The translations under genes were made by a program, and so were the position numbers. Under the pieces are notes generated by a model, which saw only the letters and a program-made list of their open reading frames with translations, searched no databases and had not been told where the DNA came from. From NCBI GenBank assembly GCA_036004665.1, contig DASYRG010000015.1, forward strand, positions 6,231-70,230: a stretch of DNA of 64,000 bases, in the 5' to 3' direction. The DNA comes from JACQGZ01 sp036004665 (GTDB lineage Bacteria; Sysuimicrobiota; Sysuimicrobiia; Sysuimicrobiales; Humicultoraceae). Of the stretch, positions 1-7,278 are shown piece by piece (the stretch's first letter is position 1; every line of letters begins with the position of its first letter).

Positions 1-74
1 CCCACCAGCGCCTGCACCCCGCCGAACGCGATCGAGAGATCGGTGACTTCCAGGAGCGCGTCCGGGTCGGCCAC
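1..74 (-). CDS. livG: Branched-chain amino acid ABC transporter ATP-binding protein, N-terminal fragment
   Basis: Only the first ~24 codons are inside the window. Read on the minus strand from a GTG at 74–72 they give MADPDALLEVTDLSIAFGG, the start of an ABC ATPase of the LivG type: the first beta strand followed by the F-G-G-V-Q-A-L aromatic loop that precedes Walker A. It would energise the LivHM permease encoded just upstream. The start lies 4 bp after the stop of the substrate-binding protein gene, so it belongs to the same operon. No clear ribosome binding site is visible and the start is provisional. Walker motifs lie outside the window. Confidence 0.72.
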   Translation of the reverse strand, partial: MADPDALLEVTDLSIAFGGVQALV

Positions 75-78
75 CGCG

Positions 79-1269
79 TCAGAAAGAGGTTGGGTAACTG
101 ATCCAGTCGGTGACCTTCACGTATTGCCCTCCCTGGGCCTTCACGATGAAAATCCGGTTCAACCCCTGGTGCCTGTCTTTCCCAAAGGTCACGGAGCGCG
201 CGACGGCGCCGTCCCAGTTGCGGATACTTTCCATCGCCTCGACGACGCGATCCTTGGTGGGATTGGGCCCGACCCTGCGCAGCGCCTCGACCAGCGGCTC
301 GATGAACGAGACTCCGGCCAGGGCATTGTATGGGGTCACGCGCAGGCCCGGGTTGAGGCGAACGAGATTGGCTAGCGTCTCATCGAGCTTTGGGTCCGTG
401 CCAGGCACTGGGAAGTACGCCCCAGCGTAGATGTCGTTCCAGGCTTCCCCGGCCAGCCGGAACATGATCGGGTCGCCGAGGGTAAAGGTCGACAGCAATT
501 GCGGCCGCCATCCCAGCTTGGCCATCTCCCGCACGATCAGCGCGCCCTGGTTCGGTGTGGCGGCGATGAAGACGGTGTCTGCTCCCGATGCGCGCAGTTT
601 CACTGCCTGGGCGCTCACGTCCGCGTCCGTGACCTCGTAGGAGGCCTGCCCGACGAACTTGACCCCCTTGACCGCGGCGACGCCGTATTTGACGCCGCGC
701 AGCAGCCCCAGCCCGTACTCGTCGTTTTGGTAGAAGACGGCGATCTGCTTGGTCCCCAGCTTCTCCGCCGCGTATTGGGTGAGGATGCGCCCCTCGTTGA
801 GGTAGGAGGGGTACGTGACGAAGAGGTACTTCTTCTGTTCCGGCCGCAGCCCCGCCCAGATGTCGTTGGTCGTTGGGGTAATCCACAGCACTTTGCTCTC
901 CAGGATGTACCCGCGCGACGCGAACGCGTTGGCCGTGCCGATCATGCCCACGATCGCAAAGACATTGTGCCGCTCCACCAGGTCGCGCACGTTCACGGCG
1001 GCGCGCGCAGGGAGGTAGGAGTCATCCAGCAGCACGGTGCGGAACTTCCGCCCGTGGATGCCGCCGGCGTCGTTGATGGACTTGAGGTAGGTGTCGATCC
1101 CCCCGCCCACCCCCAATCCCCAGTAGGCGGCGGGTCCGGAGAGCGGCACCGTGCTGCCGATGATGATCTCGGTGGGCGTGATGCCCCGCTCCTGCGCCAC
1201 CCCCAGGCGGGCGGGGAATAGCAGCGCCGTCAGGACGAGCGCCAGTCCCAGGATTCGCAGGTACCTCAT
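79..1269 (-). CDS. ABC transporter substrate-binding protein (LivJ/LivK-like, periplasmic-binding type 1)
   Basis: This 396-residue exported binding protein has an N-terminal signal sequence (basic MRYLR, a hydrophobic stretch, cleavage near V-A-Q at ~25). The mature part begins with the family pattern ITPTEIIIGSTVPLSGPAA, which places it in the branched-chain amino acid/amide (HAAT) binding protein family, class 1 fold. It should capture an amino acid, amide or short-chain acid outside the membrane and deliver it to LivHM. The ATG has a strong purine-rich Shine-Dalgarno sequence (GGGGGAGAGG) about 5 bases upstream. It lies between livH and livG in one minus-strand operon. The ligand cannot be read from sequence; HAAT family members also bind urea, amides or aromatic acids. 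Confidence 0.9.
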   Translation of the reverse strand: MRYLRILGLALVLTALLFPARLGVAQERGITPTEIIIGSTVPLSGPAAYWGLGVGGGIDTYLKSINDAGGIHGRKFRTVLLDDSYLPARAAVNVRDLVERHNVFAIVGMIGTANAFASRGYILESKVLWITPTTNDIWAGLRPEQKKYLFVTYPSYLNEGRILTQYAAEKLGTKQIAVFYQNDEYGLGLLRGVKYGVAAVKGVKFVGQASYEVTDADVSAQAVKLRASGADTVFIAATPNQGALIVREMAKLGWRPQLLSTFTLGDPIMFRLAGEAWNDIYAGAYFPVPGTDPKLDETLANLVRLNPGLRVTPYNALAGVSFIEPLVEALRRVGPNPTKDRVVEAMESIRNWDGAVARSVTFGKDRHQGLNRIFIVKAQGGQYVKVTDWISYPTSF

Positions 1270-1392
1270 TGTGGCCTCTCCCCCTCTTTTGCTGAGCGGT
1301 CGTCGACTTTCTTCGGCGTCCCCGCTCCTGACCCTACTTCAAAGGCCGTTATGCCACTCTTCATCGTCGAGCCGTGGTGTTCCATCCTGCCA

Positions 1393-2271
1393 TCAAACCC
1401 GGCGGTGGAACTCACGGCCCAGGAGCCCTTCCGGCCGCACCATCAACGTCAGGATGATGATGACGAAGGCGAGCGTCGTTTTGAACTTGACCGAGACGTA
1501 CCCGGCGAAGAGACTCTCCGCTAGGCCCAGCAGCCATCCCCCGAGAACGGCGCCGGGCATGCTGTCCATCCCACCGAGCACGGCCGCGGCAAAGCCCTTC
1601 AGGAAGGGATCGAGCATCATGAAGGGTGTCAGCAGCGTCACCGGGGCGGTGAGGATCCCCGCGGCCGCTCCCAGCGCTCCAGCCAGCCCCCAGGTCAGGG
1701 CGAAGATGCGCCGCGCGGGGATCCCCAGCGCCTGCGCGGCGACCAGGTCTTGCGAGACCGCGCGCATCGCCAGGCCCACCCGCGTCCGCTGCACGAGCAG
1801 GTACAACGACGCCATCAGCGCCAGGCCGGCCGCCGATAGCCCCAGCCGGAGGTGGCTGACGAAGACCCCGCCCGGGCGGTAGCCGCGCAGCTCAGAGAGC
1901 GGAAAGGGAAACACCTTGGTGTCCGCGCCCCAGATCAGGGTGACCGCTCCCGAGAGGGCCAGAGCCAGCCCGAGGGTGACGACGATCCGCCCGAGCAGGG
2001 TGGCCTCTTTCACCGGCCGGAGGACGATGAAGTAGAAGAGCGCCCCGGCGGCGGCGGTGGCCACCAGGCTGACCGCGACCGACGGCACGAAGGGCCAGCC
2101 CAGTTGCACGAGCATGGTGTACGCGATGAAGGCGCCGAGGGCGGCCAGATCCCCGTGCGCGAAGTTCAGGACGCGCGAGGACCGGTAGAGCAGCACGATG
2201 CCGAGGGCGACCAGGCCGTAGAGGGTGCCGGTGGCCAAGCCGCCGACGAGGAACTGCGCGAAGTCAACCAC
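1393..2271 (-). CDS. livH: Branched-chain amino acid ABC transporter permease LivH
   Basis: This 292-residue polytopic membrane permease reads from GTG at 2271, 5 bp after the livM stop. It opens with VDFAQFLVGGLATGTLYGLVALG, the usual LivH first helix, followed by the conserved NFAHGD segment and a cytoplasmic loop containing RAVSQD and A-Q-A-L-G-I (an EAA-like coupling helix that contacts the ATPase). It ends in MVRPEGLLGRE, as most LivH proteins do. The reading frame stays open far upstream into livM, but that part is an antisense-like shadow and the GTG is where LivH homology begins. With LivM it forms the membrane pore of the importer. A 123-bp gap separates it from the downstream binding-protein gene. 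Confidence 0.88.
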   Translation of the reverse strand: MVDFAQFLVGGLATGTLYGLVALGIVLLYRSSRVLNFAHGDLAALGAFIAYTMLVQLGWPFVPSVAVSLVATAAAGALFYFIVLRPVKEATLLGRIVVTLGLALALSGAVTLIWGADTKVFPFPLSELRGYRPGGVFVSHLRLGLSAAGLALMASLYLLVQRTRVGLAMRAVSQDLVAAQALGIPARRIFALTWGLAGALGAAAGILTAPVTLLTPFMMLDPFLKGFAAAVLGGMDSMPGAVLGGWLLGLAESLFAGYVSVKFKTTLAFVIIILTLMVRPEGLLGREFHRRV

Positions 2272-2276
2272 TGGGG

Positions 2277-3260
2277 TCAGAGCGGCCACGTCTTGAAATA
2301 GCGGCGAATCCGCTGCCAGCGGCCGTAGAGTCCGCGCGGTTCGATCACCATGATCAGGATAATCGCCACCCCAAAGATGACCGGCAGCCACTCGCGGAAC
2401 CCGCTGAGGAATCCCGGCAGCATGGTGAGCACCGCCGCCCCCAGCACGGCGCCGGGAACGCTGCCGAGGCCGCCGAGGACGATCATGCTGAAGTAGTAGA
2501 TGGATTGGATGAGGTCGAAGGACTGCGGCTCCAGGTGGCGCAGCGCCTGCGCGAACAACGCTCCGGCGATGCCTGCGTAGAAGGCCGAGACCGCGAAGGC
2601 CAGCACTTTGTACCGGGTCAGGTTGACCCCCATGACCTCCGCGGCGATGTCGCTGTCCCGCAAGGCGACGAAGGCGCGGCCGACGTGCGAACGGGCGAGG
2701 TTCGCCGCCGCCCAGGTCAGCACCGCGGCGATCGTGACGGCGAGGTAGTAGAGGCGCTGGTCCCCGGTGAGCGCCGCCGGGCCGACGCTCACGCGTGGCA
2801 CTTCCAGCCCCATCCGGCCGCCCGACAGCCCCTCCCAGTTGGTCAGTACCTGGTGGACGGCGATGCCGAAACCGAGGGTGGCGATGGTGAGATAGGGGCC
2901 GGTCAGGCGCAGGGCCGGCACACCGATCAGCACGCCGAAGCCCGCGGCGATCAGCCCGGCTGCGGGCCAGGCCAGCCACCAGGGCACGCCGACCCGCGCC
3001 GCCAGGAGCGTGGCCGCATAGGCGCCGATGCCGACGAACCCGGCGTGCCCGAGGGAGATCTGGCCGGTCAGACCCGTCAACACGTTGAGGCCCACCGCGA
3101 CGATGGCGTTGACCGCCACCAGGATGGCCGGAAAGAGCAGGTAGCGCGGGGAGTAGAAGGGGAAGAACGCCAGGGCGGCCAGCAGCGCTGCGGTGGCCAG
3201 CCAGGCCGCCGCGCCGCGCACCAGGAAGAGATCCTCCTCGTACCGCTGCCGGAGCTCCAT
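2277..3260 (-). CDS. livM: Branched-chain amino acid ABC transporter permease LivM
   Basis: This LivM-type permease is about 327 residues when started at the ATG at 3260 (MELRQRYEEDL). It has many hydrophobic helices, the typical NVLTGLTGQISLGHAGFVGIGAY motif near residue 60, RDSDIAAEVMG-type coupling loop around 210, and the GLYGRW tail. The frame is open 27 codons further up to an ATG at 3341, but that extension is polar, resembles no LivM N-terminus, and would cross the promoter region shared with the divergent korA. It is the first gene of the liv operon. The ribosome binding site is weak, so the start is moderately certain. Confidence 0.88.
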   Translation of the reverse strand: MELRQRYEEDLFLVRGAAAWLATAALLAALAFFPFYSPRYLLFPAILVAVNAIVAVGLNVLTGLTGQISLGHAGFVGIGAYAATLLAARVGVPWWLAWPAAGLIAAGFGVLIGVPALRLTGPYLTIATLGFGIAVHQVLTNWEGLSGGRMGLEVPRVSVGPAALTGDQRLYYLAVTIAAVLTWAAANLARSHVGRAFVALRDSDIAAEVMGVNLTRYKVLAFAVSAFYAGIAGALFAQALRHLEPQSFDLIQSIYYFSMIVLGGLGSVPGAVLGAAVLTMLPGFLSGFREWLPVIFGVAIILIMVIEPRGLYGRWQRIRRYFKTWPL

Positions 3261-3307
3261 CCCGCACGAGGGCGGTTCGGGGATCGTGATGCGTTTCCCT
3301 CGTGTGT

Positions 3308-3313
3308 TATAGT
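3308..3313 (+). promoter_or_regulatory. Candidate extended -10 element for the 2-oxoacid oxidoreductase operon
   Basis: TGTTATAGT at 3305–3313 matches an extended -10 (TGnTATAAT-like) in an AT-rich island between divergent livM and korA. Transcription starting about 7 bases later would give a leader of about 55 bases before the korA ATG at 3376. The opposite strand reads TATAAC over the same bases and could serve livM. No convincing -35 was found. Confidence 0.4.
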
Positions 3314-3375
3314 TTTCTCGAATGGGCCTCTGCGGCCTCACGGCCCAGAGGTCTCGTTATCTCAGCGGGAGACCA

Positions 3376-5274
3376 ATGGCAAAGGGATCTGCGGTGAGCA
3401 GCAGGCAGCTGAAGATTCTCGTCGGCGGCGTGCAGCTGCGGGACGGCGTCGGCACCGTCGTCGATCTGGTCGGGCGTATCTTGACGCGCGCCGGGCTCCA
3501 CGTGCTGGCCAACGAACGCAACTACGCGTCGACGATCTACGGCGCGCACCAGTTCGATCCGCTCGTCGTCGCCGCCGAGCCCCCCGTCTCTCACGGCGAC
3601 AACGTCAGCGACGTCCTGGTCGCGCTGGAGTACGACGCCAACCCCGACGTGCCGGCGCAGCCCAACCGCGACACGATCATCCGGCACGGACAGTATCTCG
3701 CCGACGGCGGCGTCCTACTCTACGACTCCTCCACCGGCACGGTCTCCACGGACGACTTCGAAGGGCGCGGCGTGAAAGTCTTCCCGCTCCCCGCGCGCCA
3801 AATCGCGCTGCGGGAGCTGAAGAAAGAGATCGTCAAGAACATGGTCGTCAGCGGCGCCCTCTTCCGCCTCCTCGAGTTCGACATGGACCTGGCCTACCTG
3901 ACCGCCTATCTCGAGGAGCGGTTCCTGCGCAAGGGCCGCGAACTGGTCGATCTCAACCTCACCGCCGCGCGCCGGGGCCGCGAGGCGATCGAGGAGGTCT
4001 TGAAGGAACGCGGCTGGGAGGGCGTCGGCGTCAGGCTCGAGCCGAATCCTCCCAAGGAGAAGATGCTCTGGATGATGGGGACCGAGGCGCTCGGCATGGG
4101 CGCCATCCAGGCGGGCTGCCGGTTCTACGCGGGATACCCGATCACCCCGGCTTCGCCCCTGCTGGAGTTCATGGACCGGTACCTGCCGCAGTATGGGGGC
4201 CGCTCGCTGCAGGGACAGAACGAACGAGAATCGATCCGGGCCGCCCTCGGCGCCTCCATGGCCGGCGCGCGCGTCATGGTGGCCTCCTCCGGTCCAGGCA
4301 TTTCGCTAAAAGTGGAGGAGTTCGGGCTGGCCGGCACAGCGGAGATCCCCATTGTCGTAGTGGACAGCATGCGCGCCGGACCGTCCACCGGCATGCCCAC
4401 CAAGACCGAGCAGGCCGATCTGCGCATGATCCTGAGCGCGGGCCACGGCGATTTCCCCCGCATCGTTCTGGCGCCCTCCACGCTGGAGGAGTGCTACACG
4501 ATGGCGTTGGAGGCGTTTCATCTCGCGGACAAGTACCAGTGCCCGATCTTCTTCCTCACCGACCTGACGCTGGCCGAGGTGCGCAAGACTGTCCCCGAGC
4601 GTTTCTTCACCGAACGCACGGTCACCGTGCAGCGCGAGGGTATCCTCAGCGAAGAGGAGCTGCGGCGCGACGGGTTCAAGCGCTACAGGATCACCGACTC
4701 GGGGATCTCCTCCCGCAGCCTCCCCGGCACGCCCGGCGGCATTTTCAAAGTCAGCGGGACCGAGCACGACGAGTTCGGCTTCGTCACGACCGAACCGCCG
4801 CGGCGCAAGGCGATGATGGAAAAGCGCATGCGCAAGCTCGAGACCTACTTGCGCGAAGACGCCCAGGGTCCGCAGGTGTACGGCGATCCTACCGGGATGC
4901 CGGTTCTGGTGGGCTGGGGATCCACGAAACCGGTGCTGCTGAGCGCGCGGACCGCGCTCGCCGCGGAGGGGATCGAGGCGGCCGTCGTCCACATCACGCA
5001 CCTCTGGCCCTTCCCCATCGACCTGATCAAACCCGTGCTGGAACGCGCCTCCGCACTGATCGTCTGCGAGCAGAACTTCACCGGGCAGCTGGCCGACCTG
5101 CTCCAGGAGCAGTGCCTGTTGCCCACGCGCCGTATCCTCAAGTACAACGGGAGGGTCTTCTACGTCTCGGACATCATCCACGGCGTGCGCGAGATCCTGC
5201 TCAACGACGCGACCGCATTCCGCGTCGGCGAGCCCGAGCACGCGGCAGCCGTAGAGGCCCACGAAGGCGACTAA
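3376..5274 (+). CDS. korA: 2-oxoacid:ferredoxin oxidoreductase, fused gamma–alpha subunit
   Basis: This 632-residue catalytic subunit oxidatively decarboxylates a 2-oxoacid to an acyl-CoA with its KorB partner, passing electrons to ferredoxin. Residues ~10–190 are the gamma domain (VGGVQLRDGVGTVVDLVG start). From ~225 the alpha pyrimidine-binding domain carries GYPITPASPLLEF, the signature loop of two-subunit OFORs, and the transketolase-C-like domain sits near 500–600 (PVLVGWGSTKP). The chosen ATG has GGGAG six bases upstream; an ATG at 3322 would add 18 atypical residues. Substrate is most likely 2-oxoglutarate or a broad range of 2-oxoacids. Its position next to a branched-chain amino acid importer would also suit 2-oxo acids derived from those amino acids, but that is inference. 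Confidence 0.92.
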   Translation: MAKGSAVSSRQLKILVGGVQLRDGVGTVVDLVGRILTRAGLHVLANERNYASTIYGAHQFDPLVVAAEPPVSHGDNVSDVLVALEYDANPDVPAQPNRDTIIRHGQYLADGGVLLYDSSTGTVSTDDFEGRGVKVFPLPARQIALRELKKEIVKNMVVSGALFRLLEFDMDLAYLTAYLEERFLRKGRELVDLNLTAARRGREAIEEVLKERGWEGVGVRLEPNPPKEKMLWMMGTEALGMGAIQAGCRFYAGYPITPASPLLEFMDRYLPQYGGRSLQGQNERESIRAALGASMAGARVMVASSGPGISLKVEEFGLAGTAEIPIVVVDSMRAGPSTGMPTKTEQADLRMILSAGHGDFPRIVLAPSTLEECYTMALEAFHLADKYQCPIFFLTDLTLAEVRKTVPERFFTERTVTVQREGILSEEELRRDGFKRYRITDSGISSRSLPGTPGGIFKVSGTEHDEFGFVTTEPPRRKAMMEKRMRKLETYLREDAQGPQVYGDPTGMPVLVGWGSTKPVLLSARTALAAEGIEAAVVHITHLWPFPIDLIKPVLERASALIVCEQNFTGQLADLLQEQCLLPTRRILKYNGRVFYVSDIIHGVREILLNDATAFRVGEPEHAAAVEAHEGD

Positions 5275-5301
5275 AAGAGGCTCACGAAGGAGACGAATGG
5301 C

Positions 5302-6198
5302 ATGAGCACGCAGCCGGCCCAGCCGGCTCAACCCACCGCCAAGATCGCGGCCAGCAAGATCTGGGAAGAGAACGCCGTTCCCCGCCACCGCATCCAGTGG
5401 TGCCCGGGCTGCGGGGACTTCGGCGTCCTCAACGCCCTGAAGATGGCCCTGACCAAGCTGGAGTTGTTGCCGCACGAGGTCTTCCTCATCGGCGGAATCG
5501 GGTGCTCCGGGCAGATCCGCAACTACCTCAACGGCTACGGCTTCCACGGCACCCACGGCGGTCCGATGGCCTACGCGGTGGGCGTGAAGATGGCCAACCC
5601 CAGCCAGCGCGTCATCGCCCTCGCCGGCGACGGCGACACCTTCGCCATCGGCGTAGAGAACTTCGTGCACGCCTGCCGACGCGATCCGCAGGTGACGCTC
5701 ATCGTCATGGACAACGGCGTCTATGGCCTCACCACCGGGCAGCGCTCTCCCACGGCGGGGCTGGGTCAAGACATCAAGGAGTGGTCGGAGGAGTTTCCTC
5801 CGCCCTTCAGCTCGCTGCGGCTGGCCCTTGCCTCGGGGGCCACCTTCGTGGCGCAGTCCTTCTCCGGCGACCCCCGCCACGCCGCCGACGTGTACGTCGC
5901 GGCGATGGAGCACCCGGGCTTCGCCTTCGTCAACGACTTCTCGCCCTGCGTCACCTACAATAAGTTCAATACCTACGAGTGGTTCAAGGGCCACGTCGAG
6001 CACGTCCCCGAGAGCCATGACCCCGCCGACCCGCGGGCCGCGTGGGAGTTGCTGGCGGATTTCGAGCGCCGGGACCGCCAGCCGCTTGGGGTGATCTACC
6101 GCGGTCCGCGCAAGCGGAAGACCTTCAAACCAGTGCCGATCCACACCGAGGAGCTGGCGAAAGTCGATCTGGAGCCAATGCTGAAGGCTTTTCGCTAG
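5302..6198 (+). CDS. korB: 2-oxoacid:ferredoxin oxidoreductase, beta (TPP-binding) subunit
   Basis: This 298-residue thiamine-diphosphate subunit is 27 bp downstream of korA. It carries WCPGCGDFGVL near residue 35, IGGIGCSGQ near 70, the TPP/Mg motif GDGDTFAIG … NGVYGLTTGQ, and FSPCVTYN near 215. The four cysteines (CPGC, GC, PC) match the ligands of the single [4Fe-4S] cluster in Sulfolobus-type two-subunit OFORs, so no separate ferredoxin-like delta subunit is needed. The length is normal (280–350). It converges on the redoxin gene, with a hairpin between them. Confidence 0.93.
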   Translation: MSTQPAQPAQPTAKIAASKIWEENAVPRHRIQWCPGCGDFGVLNALKMALTKLELLPHEVFLIGGIGCSGQIRNYLNGYGFHGTHGGPMAYAVGVKMANPSQRVIALAGDGDTFAIGVENFVHACRRDPQVTLIVMDNGVYGLTTGQRSPTAGLGQDIKEWSEEFPPPFSSLRLALASGATFVAQSFSGDPRHAADVYVAAMEHPGFAFVNDFSPCVTYNKFNTYEWFKGHVEHVPESHDPADPRAAWELLADFERRDRQPLGVIYRGPRKRKTFKPVPIHTEELAKVDLEPMLKAFR

Positions 6199-6222
6199 CC
6201 CCTAGGCGGAAGCCAGCGCGTA

Positions 6223-6261
6223 GCCGATCACTGGGACAGGCCGTCCTTGGACGGGATCGGC
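6223..6261. terminator. Nested hairpin between convergent korB and the redoxin gene
   Basis: GCCGATC (6223–6229) pairs with GATCGGC (6255–6261), and inside it CCGTCC/GGACGG (6241–6254) forms a second stem with a 2-base loop. It is the only structure in the 81-bp convergent gap. There is no T-run on either strand, so it is at best a Rho-independent-like bidirectional terminator. Confidence 0.35.
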
Positions 6262-6279
6262 GGCAAAAGCCTCACTCTC

Positions 6280-7278
6280 TTACCCTTTCGGCTGGTGGCG
6301 GAGAGTTTCAGGCGGGCGCTCCAGATCGGGCGGCAGTACCGGGAATCGCCACTCGAGGGGGAAGGCCTGCGGGGGCCAGCAGGCCCGGTCGTCGCACGCC
6401 TGCAGCTGAATCGTCCCGCGAATCAGAAGTGGTGCTCCGGACTCCAGCAGCGGTGCCAGGTCCTGGCGTGACGGGAGCGCCGCGTCAATGGAGACACGCA
6501 CCGGGCGGCTATAGACGGGAAGCGCCTCCCCAAGCAGGGGGAGCGTCAGCGTCTCGGCGGGCGCGTACTGCACCATCCCAACCTTGACGTAGGGATTCTC
6601 CTCGAGGGTGACCCGCAGTCCTTGATAATCGGTCGACCCAGGGGCATAGACGTGCACGCCGGGTTTGGGGTGGACGTCCACGAAGAGCGTGAAGACGTTG
6701 CCGGGGTATAGCCGCTCCTCCGTGCCGGCCGTGTGCACTTCTAGATACTCCAGGCGGCGAATCCCTTGCGACTCCGCCGGCGGGGCGGCTTTCCCCATGC
6801 GGACCATCAACGTGGCTACCGGCATCCGGTTGATGTAGTGGCCCTCGAAGAACTTCTGCCGCACCACCCCTTCTACGTCCACCAGAAACGTCCCCGGATG
6901 GGGGATCCCGTAATCCCGGCTGGTCGGGTCGATGGTGTCATTGAAGAGCCCGAAGCGGCGGATGATCGCCGAGTCGGGGTCGGCCAGCATGGGGAAGGTG
7001 ATGCGCCGCCGATCCGCAAAGTCGCGCAGGATCTCAACCGAATCGTAGCTGATCGAGCAGAGGCCCAAGCCCTCAGCAGCCAGCCGCTGTCGGTTGCGCT
7101 CCAGCTCGACGAGCTGGCCCTTGCAGTAGGGTCACCAGTCCGCGCTGCGGATGAAGACCAACAGGGCGCCGCCGGGCCCGCGGATCGTCGCGAAGGTCTG
7201 CCCGCGGCCGGACTGGTCGGGGGCCTGAAACGGCGGAATCGGTTCCCCCACGCGCGGTCCACGCTCGGTCTCAGGCAT
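6280..7278 (-). CDS. Probable selenoprotein: redoxin (AhpC/TSA-like, U-P-Y-C) fused to a DsbD N-terminal-like domain
   Basis: Read from ATG 7278 to TAA at 6280, this is a 332-residue protein with one in-frame UGA at codon 49 (7134–7132). The text around it is S-A-D-W-[UGA]-P-Y-C-K-G, exactly where peroxiredoxin/thioredoxin-like redoxins have the first cysteine of W-C-P-[FY]-C. Both sides are clearly homologous in one frame: residues 1–48 are a redoxin N-terminus (VGEPIPPFQAPDQ), and 53–150 continue the fold (FPMLADPDSAIIRRFG, GTFLVDVEGVV). Residues ~170–320 resemble the DsbD alpha domain, with C295 and C300 (ACDDRACWPP). A hairpin suited to a bacterial SECIS lies just after the UGA. Start overlaps the upstream peptidase by 8 bp. 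The alternatives are a nonsense mutation or a sequencing error. Confidence 0.75.
7101..7134 (-). promoter_or_regulatory. UGA codon and SECIS-like hairpin in the redoxin gene
   Basis: On the minus strand the UGA (7134–7132) is followed, after 14 bases, by CCAGCUC-GUC-GAGCUGG (7117–7101): a perfect 7-bp stem with a 3-base loop whose first base is G followed by U. There are 21 bases between UGA and loop. Published models of bacterial SECIS elements ask for a stem-loop right after the UGA, with the loop about 16–37 bases away and a G among its first two bases, as in E. coli fdhF. This site meets those points. The stem also encodes protein, so chance pairing in GC-rich sequence remains possible. 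Confidence 0.62.

Noticed and set aside
2505..5963. Very long plus-strand open frame (1152 codons) across livM, korA and korB
   Set aside because: It is an off-frame shadow in GC-rich DNA: it is Arg/Ala/Gly-rich with no domain, while livM (minus) and korA/korB (plus, other frame) have full family motifs.
7132..7134. Reading the UGA in the redoxin gene as an ordinary pseudogene-making stop
   Set aside because: It hits exactly the catalytic cysteine codon, both flanks stay intact in one frame, and a SECIS-like hairpin follows. I keep pseudogene as the fallback if sel genes are absent.
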